Origin: Spirochaetaceae bacterium | GTDB lineage: Bacteria > Spirochaetota > Spirochaetia > Treponematales > Breznakiellaceae | Direction: 5' to 3' | NCBI GenBank assembly: GCA_031275595.1 | Contig: JAISOO010000029.1 | Location: forward strand, 1-21,078 | Length of the DNA stretch: 21,078 nt | In this document: positions 1 through 6,911 of the stretch, piece after piece | Position numbering within the stretch: position 1 is the first letter of the stretch | How the letters are laid out: each line of letters opens with the position of its first letter | Made by a program: the position numbers and the translations under genes | Notes under the pieces: generated by a model | Databases searched by the model: none | What the model saw: only the letters and a program-made list of their open reading frames with translations | Told to the model about the DNA's origin: nothing

Positions 1-440
1 AGGGCCGATTGGGGGCCCCGGACGATTTCTATCTGCTTTATATTTCCCAGGGGCAGGGTTTCCCCCTTGAAGCGCTGGGAATTTCTCCCCACCATCCGCC
101 GGCCGTTCACGAGGAGCAATACCCGGGCCTTATCCATCCCCTGCATCTGGATATAATCGCCCATGCCGTTCCCGGTATACACCAGGCCGTAATCATCGAG
201 AATATCCGTCAAGGTAGCGGCGCCGGAATGGGCCAGCTCCTTTTCGGAAATAAGCTCCGTTACCACCGGGCTGTCCGCAAGCCGCTTTTCGGTACGGGTT
301 CCCGTGATGGTGAGCCCTTCCCCTTCGTAGAGGATATCATATTCCGGTTCCGTATCCTGGGCGGCCGTGGGGACCATTCCCCCCAGGGCCAGGAGCAGCG
401 GCATGACACGGTAAAATTTATTTTTAGTGAGCAAGAACAC
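1..440 (-). CDS. TonB-dependent outer-membrane receptor, N-terminal part (runs off the left edge)
   Basis: Translating the minus strand from the GTG at 440 gives 146 residues with no stop before the window edge. The GTG has a strong AGGAGG five bases upstream; the next in-frame ATG, 12 codons in, lacks one. Residues 1-28 look like a signal peptide ending near TAAQ. From about residue 40 the chain has TonB plug-domain features: LTITGTRTEKRLADSP, a TLTDILDDYG segment, LLLVNGRR and IEIVRGPQSAL. This is the pattern of BtuB/Cir/FepA-type receptors, which bring metal complexes or corrinoids across the outer membrane using TonB energy. It starts 35 bp after the cbiK stop, so it is probably co-transcribed under the cobalamin riboswitch, which favours a corrinoid or cobalt-related substrate (inference). 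The barrel lies outside the window, so substrate cannot be judged from it. Confidence 0.85.
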   Translation of the reverse strand, partial: MFLLTKNKFYRVMPLLLALGGMVPTAAQDTEPEYDILYEGEGLTITGTRTEKRLADSPVVTELISEKELAHSGAATLTDILDDYGLVYTGNGMGDYIQMQGMDKARVLLLVNGRRMVGRNSQRFKGETLPLGNIKQIEIVRGPQSA

Positions 441-475
441 GCCGTCCTCCTTCCGGATACGAACCGTCAAAACCT

Positions 476-1354
476 TCAGCCGCTGATGGCGTTCCTGACA
501 TGCCGGACAAACATATCCTGAACCCCCGGGTATTCACCCAGGCCCCGGAGCACCGGTACCACCTCATAACCGTGGGACTCAAAGACGGTTTTCCAGGAAT
601 CCTCCTCATCCCCGGCCATATCGTTATTGGCGTGATCCCCCGCCACGATCATCAGGGGCAGCAGTACCACCCGTTTGACCTGCAGCTTTTGCGTTTCGGC
701 GATTACATCCTCCAGAGAAGGTTCCGCCTCCACGGTGCCGATAAGGTAATGGGAGAAATTACGGTTCTTGAGCTGCCGGTCCAATTTGGTATAGGTCGCG
801 TTCGCCTCGTGTTCCGTCCCATGGCCCATAAAAACAACGGCGGTGTCGTCATCGGCGTATTGTTTTGTTTCTTCGGTAAGGACGTTGACGATATCGGTGT
901 AATCCTGATCGGAAATGAGCAGGGGCAGGCTGTATTTTACGCTGTCAAAATATTTTTCAAAGGGTTTGATTTCCCCAATGACGTCATCGTACTCATGGCC
1001 GCTCATGACGTGGGTCGGTTGGACAACCACCTGTTTTACTCCGTCGGCCCGCAGCCGCTTCATGGCGTCGGTAACATTGTCGATTTCCAGGCCGTCCCGT
1101 TCTTTTAGTTTGTCGATAATTATCTGGCTCGTAAAGGCCCTGCGCTGTTCATAATCGGGATACGCGGCGGCCAGGGTTTTTTCAATGGCCTCAATGGTTT
1201 TTGCCCGGGATTCGTTGTAACTGGTACCAAAGCTCACTACCAGCAGCACCGGCTTCCGGGCGCCCGCGGCAGGCTTAACGCTGCCGCAAGCGCTCAGGGC
1301 GATAAGTAACAGGGACAGCGCGAGGGCTGCCAGCGACTTGAGTTTGTCTTTCAT
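476..1354 (-). CDS. cbiK: CbiK-type (sirohydrochlorin) cobaltochelatase made as a lipoprotein
   Basis: The 292-aa product begins with a lipoprotein signal peptide (KDK, hydrophobic run, lipobox LSAC with Cys23). A complete class II chelatase of the CbiK family follows: LLVVSFGTSY near residue 37, QPTHVMSGHEYDD at 112-124, VVFMGHGTEHEA with His178, TVEAEPS near 209, and VAGDHANNDM with His241. His178, Glu209 and His241 are the likely metal-site residues by comparison with Salmonella CbiK. CbiK inserts Co2+ into sirohydrochlorin in anaerobic B12 synthesis and is normally cytoplasmic. This one should be membrane-anchored outside the cytoplasm, like the periplasmic CbiK form known from Desulfovibrio. 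The ATG has AAGGAAGG upstream. It is first in a riboswitch-controlled operon with a TonB receptor. Its role may be metal or tetrapyrrole handling for uptake rather than synthesis; no other cob/cbi gene is in view. Confidence 0.88.
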   Translation of the reverse strand: MKDKLKSLAALALSLLLIALSACGSVKPAAGARKPVLLVVSFGTSYNESRAKTIEAIEKTLAAAYPDYEQRRAFTSQIIIDKLKERDGLEIDNVTDAMKRLRADGVKQVVVQPTHVMSGHEYDDVIGEIKPFEKYFDSVKYSLPLLISDQDYTDIVNVLTEETKQYADDDTAVVFMGHGTEHEANATYTKLDRQLKNRNFSHYLIGTVEAEPSLEDVIAETQKLQVKRVVLLPLMIVAGDHANNDMAGDEEDSWKTVFESHGYEVVPVLRGLGEYPGVQDMFVRHVRNAISG

Positions 1355-1420
1355 CGTGGTTCCTTCCTTAAAATAAGAATTATTTGAATCTAAATCCTGA
1401 TGATTTAATGAGACTCCTTA

Positions 1421-1450
1421 AATAAAAAAAGCCATGGCACACGCCACGGC
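1421..1450 (-). terminator. Riboswitch expression-platform terminator
   Basis: On the minus strand GCCGTGGC (1450-1443), loop GTGT and GCCATGGC (1438-1431) form an 8-bp stem with one G-U pair, followed by seven T residues. GTGTGC, spanning loop and stem edge, is complementary to GCACAC in the upstream kissing-loop hairpin. Use of that loop by L5 or by the terminator could therefore be mutually exclusive (inference). Confidence 0.85.
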
Positions 1451-1579
1451 TTCTCGCTGATACTCATATTTTTCCGGTGTGCGCAGAAAAATATGACCCT
1501 GGTAACCCGGCTGTAACGGTAACGCACTTGCGAGGGAATTTCACCCTGCTTCCCCATTGTACTGTCTGTAAATTGAACC

Positions 1580-1609
1580 GGTTCCAAATCCCAAACGGGG
1601 TTTGAACCA
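1580..1609. repeat. Hairpin-family repeat at the start of the riboswitch leader
   Basis: GGTTCCAAATCCC and GGGGTTTGAACC form an imperfect stem resembling the other GGTTCCAAA/TTTGGAACC hairpins here. It lies at the predicted 5' end of the cbiK leader RNA. Confidence 0.5.
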
Positions 1610-1618
1610 GCCATGATT

Positions 1619-1647
1619 AGTATACCGGAATTCGATCCCATGGTCAA
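1619..1647 (-). promoter_or_regulatory. Sigma-70 promoter for the riboswitch-cbiK-receptor operon
   Basis: On the minus strand TTGACC (1647-1642), a 17-bp spacer and TATACT (1624-1619) form a near-consensus promoter. Transcription would start near 1611-1613, immediately before the hairpin at 1580-1609 and the riboswitch. Confidence 0.8.
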
Positions 1648-1777
1648 GTCAAGGGAACGCTTTTCAGGGCTCAGGTTTTTGAAAAGCCCAAGGCCGTTTC
1701 AAAACTTGCATTTTAAAGCCGGATCACCCCTGCTTAGAAATACAACAACCATGCCCCGGTTGGGTTACGGCACCCCG

Positions 1778-1806
1778 TTGAAGATCCCGGCGGGGAAGTG
1801 TATAGT
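1778..1806 (+). promoter_or_regulatory. Sigma-70 promoter for the membrane protein-miaB operon
   Basis: TTGAAG (1778-1783), a 17-bp spacer and TATAGT (1801-1806) give a good promoter about 60 bp before the ATG at 1874. With the cbiK promoter it makes a divergent control region (1613-1873). Apart from degenerate hairpin-like sequence around 1658-1712, I see nothing else in that region. Confidence 0.7.
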
Positions 1807-1873
1807 AGACTTATGAGGCGGCCCGGTTTTTCGCGTGAATTTATAGAAAAACACGAATCGCAGGAGGAAAATA

Positions 1874-2245
1874 ATGAACGATATGGTACCTGAGCGGCCT
1901 ACTTCCGCCAATGTTTTAACCAAACAGGGGGTAGCTGCCGTGGGGGGGATAGCGGGGGGGCTCCTTCTCTTTATTATGAGGGCCCTGCCCTTTCCTTTGG
2001 GGATCGCCGCCGGGGCCGTTGTCGCCCTGGTTGGGGTGGGAGCCCTTTTTTCCAAGGACCCGGAGGATAGAAAGCCGGGGATGGTAATTACCGCCGCCGG
2101 CTTTCTGGCCGTTCTCGCCAGAGTACCCATAGCTCCCCTGCGGAGCTTCGCGGGGGTCCTGCTCGGTATCGGCGCCGTGGGCCTTTTGGCTATGGGAATC
2201 TGGAAGGGAATTCAATTTTTGAAAGGGCTTAAGAGCAGGTCGTGA
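1874..2245 (+). CDS. Small four-helix membrane protein, unknown function
   Basis: The 123-aa protein starts at an ATG with AGGAGG six bases upstream. After a polar stretch of about 15 residues it has four probable membrane segments: about 19-37, 42-60, 68-88 and 93-112. They are rich in Gly, Ala, Val and Leu and separated by short loops such as SKDPEDRK at 60-67. The C-terminus is short and basic (KGLKSRS). I recognise no family and see no catalytic motif. Its stop codon overlaps the GTG start of miaB by four bases, so the two are probably translationally coupled. That need not mean a shared function. Confidence 0.85.
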   Translation: MNDMVPERPTSANVLTKQGVAAVGGIAGGLLLFIMRALPFPLGIAAGAVVALVGVGALFSKDPEDRKPGMVITAAGFLAVLARVPIAPLRSFAGVLLGIGAVGLLAMGIWKGIQFLKGLKSRS

Positions 2246-3573
2246 CCTATTTTTTTGAGACCTATGGATGCCAGATGAACACCGCGGAATCGGCGGCGCT
2301 GAATCTGGTGCTTCGGGAACGGGGCTGGCTTGCGGCGGAACTTGGGGAAACGGCGGACCTGGTGATCCTCAACACCTGCTCGGTCCGGGCGACCGCGGAA
2401 AAACGGGTTCTGGGCCGGCTCGCTCTGTACGGGGCCCTGAAAAAAAAGCGGTCCTTCACCCTTCTCGTGGCGGGTTGTATGGCCCAGCGTATGGGGGAGG
2501 CCCTTAAAGAAAAGAACAAGGCCGTGGATTACGTGATGGGGACCGCCGCCCGATCGGTTTTCCCCCTCATTCTGGAAGGTCTGGAACAGGGCGCTTCGGT
2601 TGAGGAGGGACTGGCCCGGATAAAGATTGAGGAAAAGCCTGTTTTTTCTTTTTCTCCCTTTCACCTGGAAGAAGGGCAGTTCCGTGCCTTTATCCCCATC
2701 ATGCACGGATGCAATAATTTTTGTTCCTACTGCATCGTTCCCCATGTGCGGGGCCGGGAAATATCCCGGGATCCCGCCTCGATCCTCGCGGAAATTGACC
2801 TCCTGGCGGCTCGGGGCGTTCGGGAGATTACCCTTCTGGGCCAGAACGTCAACTCCTATCTTTGGGAAGGGAAAGTCGGCTTCCCCGGGCTGCTGGAATT
2901 AGTCGCCCGGAGGGTGGAAAATACCCCTATCCGCTGGATCCGTTTTCTCTCAAGCCACCCCAAGGATCTGTCCCCCCGCCTTATCCGGGTCATGACGGAA
3001 CACGCTGAGTTCTGCCGCCACCTCCACCTCTGTGTCCAGCACGGTTCCAATGCCATCCTTGCCGCCATGAACCGCCGGTATACCCGGGAGCAATACCTGG
3101 ACCTGGCGGCGGAGATTCGGGATGCCTTGCCCGGGATAAGCCTTTCAACGGATATCCTCGTCGGTTTTCCCGGCGAGACCGATGAGGATCTGGAGCAAAC
3201 CCTGGAATTGATGGAGCGGGTAAAATTTCTTTATGCCTATATGTACCATTATAATCCCCGGGAAGGGACCGCCGCCTTTGATCTTCCCGGCAGGATCGAT
3301 GAGGACATTAAACGGGATCGTTTGTCCCGGGTAATTGCATTGCAGAAACGGCATACCTTAGAATTACTAAAGGAACGTATTGGTTCCCGGGAAAAAGTTT
3401 TAGTTGAAGGAATTTCCCGTAAAAATGCCGATGAATTAATAACCCGTACTGAAAAGGACGAAATGGTGGTGGTCCCCGGGGGGCCGTCCATGATTGGGCT
3501 TTTTGCCGAAGCGACCCTCTGCTCCCTGCGGGGAAATACCTTCCGCGGGGAAGGGATCAATCCCCTGGGTTGA
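2242..3573 (+). CDS. miaB: tRNA-2-methylthio-N6-dimethylallyladenosine synthase MiaB
   Basis: MiaB is a cytoplasmic radical-SAM enzyme that converts i6A37 to ms2i6A37 in tRNAs reading UNN codons. The 443-aa protein has the N-terminal UPF0004 domain with auxiliary-cluster cysteines Cys10 (YGCQMN), Cys46 (NTCSVR) and Cys79 (AGCMAQ). The radical-SAM CxxxCxxC motif is at Cys157, Cys161 and Cys164 (GCNNFCSYC), followed by GREISR. QHGSN and DILVGFPGETDEDL lie further on, and a TRAM domain spans about 375-436. YGCQMN is the MiaB form of this motif, in contrast to the mtaB gene at the right of the window. The GTG at 2242 is chosen because the next ATG would remove Cys10. It overlaps the preceding stop as GTGA. 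Length is normal for the family. Confidence 0.96.
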   Translation: MTYFFETYGCQMNTAESAALNLVLRERGWLAAELGETADLVILNTCSVRATAEKRVLGRLALYGALKKKRSFTLLVAGCMAQRMGEALKEKNKAVDYVMGTAARSVFPLILEGLEQGASVEEGLARIKIEEKPVFSFSPFHLEEGQFRAFIPIMHGCNNFCSYCIVPHVRGREISRDPASILAEIDLLAARGVREITLLGQNVNSYLWEGKVGFPGLLELVARRVENTPIRWIRFLSSHPKDLSPRLIRVMTEHAEFCRHLHLCVQHGSNAILAAMNRRYTREQYLDLAAEIRDALPGISLSTDILVGFPGETDEDLEQTLELMERVKFLYAYMYHYNPREGTAAFDLPGRIDEDIKRDRLSRVIALQKRHTLELLKERIGSREKVLVEGISRKNADELITRTEKDEMVVVPGGPSMIGLFAEATLCSLRGNTFRGEGINPLG

Positions 3574-3592
3574 AGCGTAAAAATTATTGCGC

Positions 3593-3621
3593 CTGTTTCA
3601 AAATTTGAAGTTTTGAAACAG
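3593..3621. repeat. Hairpin-family repeat downstream of miaB
   Basis: CTGTTTCAAAA and TTTTGAAACAG form a perfect 11-bp stem around a 7-base loop. It belongs to the dispersed hairpin family and has no following T-run. A degenerate neighbour with GTTTCAAAACTTCGGTTTTTGG lies at 3651-3672. Confidence 0.75.
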
Positions 3622-3688
3622 CCCCTGTTGTTTAAGCCGGAAGCCGTTTCAAAACTTCGGTTTTTGGAGCGTTTCCCTTATATTGAGC

Positions 3689-3717
3689 GGAAAAACCGGA
3701 TTTTCTACCGGTTTTCC
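3689..3717. repeat. Hairpin upstream of the LapA-like gene
   Basis: AAAACCGG (3692-3699) and CCGGTTTT (3708-3715) form an 8-bp stem with loop ATTTTCTA; outer GG and CC can extend it past a bulge. There is no T-run, so it may be a leader structure or another palindromic repeat. Confidence 0.5.
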
Positions 3718-3774
3718 CGGGAGCCTATCCAAGGCTGACCGGGTTTTGGAATAAGCTTAAAGGAGTGCTGGATT

Positions 3775-4125
3775 ATGCCGTGGAGATTAATTGGATTTGT
3801 AGTATTTTTTGGGATCCTGCTGGTGTTTATCGGCCTTAATTTGAATAATAGCTGTGATATTTCTTTTGGATTTACCACGATCGAGGCGGTACCTATTTAC
3901 CTTACCGTCTTTTCAGCCTTTGTGTTAGGGCTTTTTTGTACGATTCCCCTGATGGTTTCCCTCAGATTCAGAAAATCAAAATCCCGGGACGCCCCGGCCG
4001 TTGATGCCGGGGATACGAAGAACCATAAAGCGGGGAAAAAACGGAACAAAAAAAAGGATGAAAACCCCGCGGAGGATGTTGTCCAGGTTCCTTTTGACGG
4101 CGGCGGTTCCTATGGGATCAATTAA
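3775..4125 (+). CDS. LapA-like (DUF1049-type) two-helix inner-membrane protein
   Basis: The 116-aa protein has two predicted membrane helices: about residues 5-22 (LIGFVVFFGILLVFIGLN) and 40-61 (PIYLTVFSAFVLGLFCTIP). The linker NLNNSCDISFGFTTIEAVP has the N-N-x-x-V/I-x-F-x-F-like pattern of LapA/DUF1049 proteins. A basic, polar cytoplasmic tail from about 64 includes a lysine-rich run. In E. coli the related LapA works with LapB in controlling LPS synthesis; spirochaete versions are uncharacterised, so only membrane location is inferred. The ATG has AGGAG nine bases upstream. The following SPOR-domain gene appears to overlap its 3' end, suggesting an operon of envelope proteins. Confidence 0.8.
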   Translation: MPWRLIGFVVFFGILLVFIGLNLNNSCDISFGFTTIEAVPIYLTVFSAFVLGLFCTIPLMVSLRFRKSKSRDAPAVDAGDTKNHKAGKKRNKKKDENPAEDVVQVPFDGGGSYGIN

Positions 4126-5149
4126 AAATCCAGGGGCTTTCCTCAAATTCCGGTTTTTGGAAGGCGTCCTTGGATTTGGAAAGAAAAAGCGGCCCCTTTC
4201 CCGAAACCGGCCGGGTTTTCCCATGGGCCCGCTCTTTTTGTTCGCCGTTGTTTTTTTGCTCCTTTCCGGACTGGGGGCCGGAACGCTCTATGGACAATCC
4301 GATCCTTCCGGGGCTGTCCTGCTGGCGGCGGAGATTCAAAACCTTGAAAAAAAACTCACCCAGCGGGGAACCCCGGCGGCGGAACGGCGCGGGGTCATGA
4401 CCCGGCTGGCCGGACTTTTCCGCCTTTCCGGCGACCTGGAATCCGCCGCCCGGATCTGGACGGAAGCCGCCTCGGCGGATCCGGACCATCGGGACGACCA
4501 GGCCCTCCTGGAAGGCGCCCGGTGTTTTGCCGCCATCGGAGAGCTGGATACGGCGGCAGCCCAGGTACAGCGGGTGTTACTTACCGCTCAGGATGCCGGG
4601 ATCCTCCGGAGCGCCCGGTGTTTAGAGGCCCAAATCAAAACCTTCCGTTCCGGGGATGTTTCCATCCTGACGGCCTTGACGGATGACCCCGGTTACCGTG
4701 AGTACAAAGCCGTCCTGTATTACACCCAGTGGAAAGTTTCCGGGGACGACCGGTATAAGGCTCGGCTCCTTACCGAATGTCCCGAGAGCCCCGAAGCCCG
4801 TATCCTGGAGCGTAAGGGCGTAGGAGCCGCTCCCACGGTCTGGTGGTTCCTCTTTCCCGGGAGGGATGCCATAACCCTGACTGTCCCCGGGGTTGACCAA
4901 AGACCGGCCCCGGAAGATGCGGGAAAGGCCGCTGCGGTGGTTCTGCAAACCGGTATCTTCAGCCGGGAAGAAAATGCCCGGACCCTGGCGGAACGGCTTC
5001 GGCGCGCCGGATTTCAGGCGGATATTACCCGGCGCGGGGTGAATGGCGTCGAGTATTGGGCGGTAAACGTGCCCGCGGGAAATGATATGGGCAGGACCAT
5101 CATAGGGTTAAAGGACGCCGGATTTGAGTCCTTCCCGGTATCCCCGTGA
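4112..5149 (+). CDS. Membrane-anchored or secreted protein with C-terminal SPOR domain
   Basis: The last 75 residues (AAVVLQTGIFSREENARTLAERL..., then a second half ending GFESFPV) read as a SPOR domain, which binds denuded glycan strands of peptidoglycan at division sites. Before it is an Ala-rich helical region resembling degenerate TPR repeats (ESAARIWTEAASADPDHRDD onward). The N-terminus is a hydrophobic segment (FLFAVVFLLLSGLGAG) ending near LYGQS, either signal peptide or anchor. The start is uncertain. ATG 4112 overlaps the LapA-like gene by 14 bp and leaves a basic 35-residue leader. ATG 4223 gives a tight signal peptide, but its n-region has no positive charge. Neither has a clear ribosome binding site. 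Bases 4131-4165 resemble the hairpin-family repeats, which slightly favours 4223. The likely role is septal peptidoglycan or envelope maintenance. Confidence 0.8.
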   Translation: MGSIKNPGAFLKFRFLEGVLGFGKKKRPLSRNRPGFPMGPLFLFAVVFLLLSGLGAGTLYGQSDPSGAVLLAAEIQNLEKKLTQRGTPAAERRGVMTRLAGLFRLSGDLESAARIWTEAASADPDHRDDQALLEGARCFAAIGELDTAAAQVQRVLLTAQDAGILRSARCLEAQIKTFRSGDVSILTALTDDPGYREYKAVLYYTQWKVSGDDRYKARLLTECPESPEARILERKGVGAAPTVWWFLFPGRDAITLTVPGVDQRPAPEDAGKAAAVVLQTGIFSREENARTLAERLRRAGFQADITRRGVNGVEYWAVNVPAGNDMGRTIIGLKDAGFESFPVSP

Positions 5150-5153
5150 GGGG

Positions 5154-6695
5154 TTATAAAGGACGATCCGTGGATACGGTCAGCGTTTTTTCCGTATCCA
5201 GGGTAAGGAAAATCGCCGGTTCATGGAGAGACTGAATGCCCCGGGTACTCAAACGAATCCTGGTCAGGGTGAAGGCGGATAATAAATCGTTTTCGCTGAT
5301 TTCCGTTTCCGGATAGTGAACCTGGTAAATATCCCGGTCTATGCCGGCATCCTGGGGCCGTAATTCCAATAAGGTCTCCCCTCCAAGAATATAAAAGGCG
5401 TATTTGCCCTTTTTATAAGAATTCGCATTGTATAATTCATAGGTTCCGTCTTTTTGTAAGGTAAGCCTCCCTATGGAACCCACATATGCCGCTTCGATGT
5501 GGGGGGATATCGAATAAACCGCTTCCGGTTTTTTTTCGAAGGACTCCGCCCGCCGGTAGACCCCGTCCCAGGGGGCGCTGATCCCGATCTTAAGCTGCAC
5601 ATCCTCGGTAACCCGGATCCGTAGGTTGTCCAGGGATTCAAGCTCGATAACGATGAACCGTTTCAGGGTGGTAACGGAGCTGTTTTGGGTAGACAGGTAC
5701 AGACCATACCGGGTGGGTATTGAATTCTGCCAGATAAAAATTTGCTCGAGTTCGTCCCCATAAAAAATAACTTCTTTCTTGGCATAATCAAAATAAATGC
5801 ATTGTTCCTGTTCCGGCTGCCCCTGGGAATTGACAAAATACCAGAGTCCCTCTATATATTGTTCAAATTTTCCGGAATGACCGCTTAACAATTCCTGGAT
5901 CCGGCGCTGCTCTACCTGGGCGCCCGGTACCTTGGTGAGCCGGCTTTGTTCGTACATTCCGGTTGCCGGATTATAGGTATAGATAATTTCCACCCGGTCC
6001 AAGGCATTGGAAGATTCAAAATCCCGGCCATAGGCCGCAATGGAACAGGGCCGCCCCGTCTCCAGTATGGAAATAGAACCGTCGATACCCAGCTCCGCGA
6101 TCTTGCTAAAGGGCTGATCCGTCTCAAGCCGGCCCGGGTCCTCCCAATTATCCGCCGGGAAGGGGGAATTTACTTTTTTTAAGACGGTAAGGGTCTCTTC
6201 CCCCAGGCCGTTCATACCCCTGAGGAGTACGCAGATCCCCTGATCTCCGAGGATATCCATGGCAAACAGGGAGATCCCTCCGGGCCGGGTGGCCGCCGTG
6301 GGGGTGCTCCAAATCCGTTGATACTCCCCGGACAACGGTTCTGTATCAATATAAATAAGATGGATAGGGCCTTCCGCTTCCAAAAGACTCCGGCAGGCTA
6401 TGATATATTCGTCGGAGGGATCGGCGTCGAAATTTTGGGCTAATACCGCCACCGCGGTTTCGCCCTCTTCCAGGGGAAGCGTTGGAAGCAGGGTGTCTTC
6501 GTAGGCCGCCGGGGCCCCCCACTCCTGGTCCCAGGTTTCGGAATTTATTTGGGGAATAACGACCCGGGGCTGACCGGGACGGTTATTGTCTTGGGTATGA
6601 AAAATATCCCCGGGAAATAAAACCAGCACCCCAATACCCAGGGCGGTGAAAATAAAAACCAGGGTGGTAATAATTTTTAAGGCTTTACCGGCCAT
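5154..6695 (-). CDS. Pallilysin-related envelope protein (tentative)
   Basis: From ATG 6695 the product is 513 aa. It starts MAGKALK followed by one hydrophobic segment (residues 7-29) that would anchor it or direct export. A mostly beta-rich exported region follows: a first half around VLAQNFDADPSDEYII that resembles FG-GAP/propeller repeats, and a C-terminal region (VGSIGRLTLQKDGTYELYN, ETLLELRP) suggestive of a small beta-barrel or lipocalin-like fold. Position beside the vWFA-like gene and divergent from cfpA matches the T. pallidum tp0750-tp0751 pair, where Tp0751 (pallilysin) is an adhesin/protease. No HEXXH motif is present, so protease activity is not supported. The reading frame extends upstream to 6869, but that extension covers a dispersed repeat and is rejected. 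The stop lies 4 bp from the convergent SPOR gene stop. Confidence 0.7.
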   Translation of the reverse strand: MAGKALKIITTLVFIFTALGIGVLVLFPGDIFHTQDNNRPGQPRVVIPQINSETWDQEWGAPAAYEDTLLPTLPLEEGETAVAVLAQNFDADPSDEYIIACRSLLEAEGPIHLIYIDTEPLSGEYQRIWSTPTAATRPGGISLFAMDILGDQGICVLLRGMNGLGEETLTVLKKVNSPFPADNWEDPGRLETDQPFSKIAELGIDGSISILETGRPCSIAAYGRDFESSNALDRVEIIYTYNPATGMYEQSRLTKVPGAQVEQRRIQELLSGHSGKFEQYIEGLWYFVNSQGQPEQEQCIYFDYAKKEVIFYGDELEQIFIWQNSIPTRYGLYLSTQNSSVTTLKRFIVIELESLDNLRIRVTEDVQLKIGISAPWDGVYRRAESFEKKPEAVYSISPHIEAAYVGSIGRLTLQKDGTYELYNANSYKKGKYAFYILGGETLLELRPQDAGIDRDIYQVHYPETEISENDLLSAFTLTRIRLSTRGIQSLHEPAIFLTLDTEKTLTVSTDRPL

Positions 6696-6713
6696 GATCA
6701 ATCCAATAGAATT

Positions 6714-6809
6714 GTTCGGAAACCTCGGTTCCCGTCGAACCAAAGTTTGCCAAATTCCTCTAAAATACCGCAATTTCGCGGCCTCAAGGCGGAAAATTGC
6801 GGGACTTGC
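6714..6809 (+). repeat. Long dispersed repeat, copy 1
   Basis: The element begins GTTCGGAAACCTCGGTTCCC, continues with CCAAATTCC and ACCGCAATTTCGCGGCC, and ends with AAATTGCGG and ACTTGC. CCGCAATTT (6768-6776) and AAATTGCGG (6794-6802) form a stem. The same sequence order is found at 14801-14899 and, reversed, at 18131-18211. This copy carries about 15 extra bases (around GTCGAACCAAAGTTT) relative to the others. Confidence 0.75.
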
Positions 6810-6831
6810 TGTTTTTTCCGAATCATAGCGC

Positions 6832-6862
6832 CATTCCCAAAATTCGGTTGGTTTTGGGAATG
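6832..6862. repeat. Hairpin-family repeat between the vWFA-like and pallilysin-like genes
   Basis: CATTCCCAAAA and TTTTGGGAATG form a perfect 11-bp stem around a 9-base loop. Next to it are TAGTCC-TGCG-GGACTA (6869-6884) and ACCGG...CCGGT (6884-6902). With the repeat at 6714-6809, the 216-bp gap between the two minus-strand genes is almost entirely palindromic sequence. Confidence 0.75.
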
Positions 6863-6911
6863 CCTCCATAGTCCTGCGGGACTACCGGATTTTATAACCG
6901 GTTCGGCTCCC

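Larger units (their letters stand above)
1421..1611 (-). promoter_or_regulatory. Cobalamin riboswitch (Cbl-II-like) upstream of cbiK
   Basis: On the minus strand between the promoter and cbiK lies a GGGAA segment, then a P4 hairpin AGGG-TGAAATT-CCCT, a short P5 hairpin with CGCAAGTGCG, a P6-like ACCGTTACAGCCGGGT, and TTACCAG closing P3. Order and spacing match the compact Cbl-II cobalamin riboswitches. A 10-bp hairpin follows (1465-1474 with 1486-1495). Its loop contains CGCAC, complementary to GTGCG in the P5 loop, as expected for the L5-L13 kissing interaction. An intrinsic terminator follows at 1421-1450. This architecture implies premature termination when cobalamin is bound. The assignment is from pattern recognition without a covariance model. 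Confidence 0.85.

Noticed and set aside
500..1108. A 202-codon plus-strand frame opposite cbiK.
   Set aside because: The minus strand encodes an intact CbiK with catalytic histidines; the plus frame has no RBS or motif.
1580..1612. tRNA T-arm-like sequence (GGTTCAAACCCC on the minus strand).
   Set aside because: No acceptor stem, anticodon arm or CCA context; it belongs to a hairpin at the start of the riboswitch leader.
5142..5153. CCCC-GTGA-GGGG mini-hairpin between convergent stops as a bidirectional terminator.
   Set aside because: Only four base pairs and no T-run; the 4-bp gap between the convergent genes is simply compact packing.
5154..6695. Zinc-protease HEXXH motif expected for pallilysin.
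   Set aside because: The only HE pair (SLHEPAIF) lacks the second histidine, so no metalloprotease function is claimed.
6696..6869. N-terminal extension of the pallilysin-like protein (58 codons).
   Set aside because: It covers a dispersed repeat and a hairpin, has no RBS, and the hydrophobic export segment begins right after the ATG at 6695.
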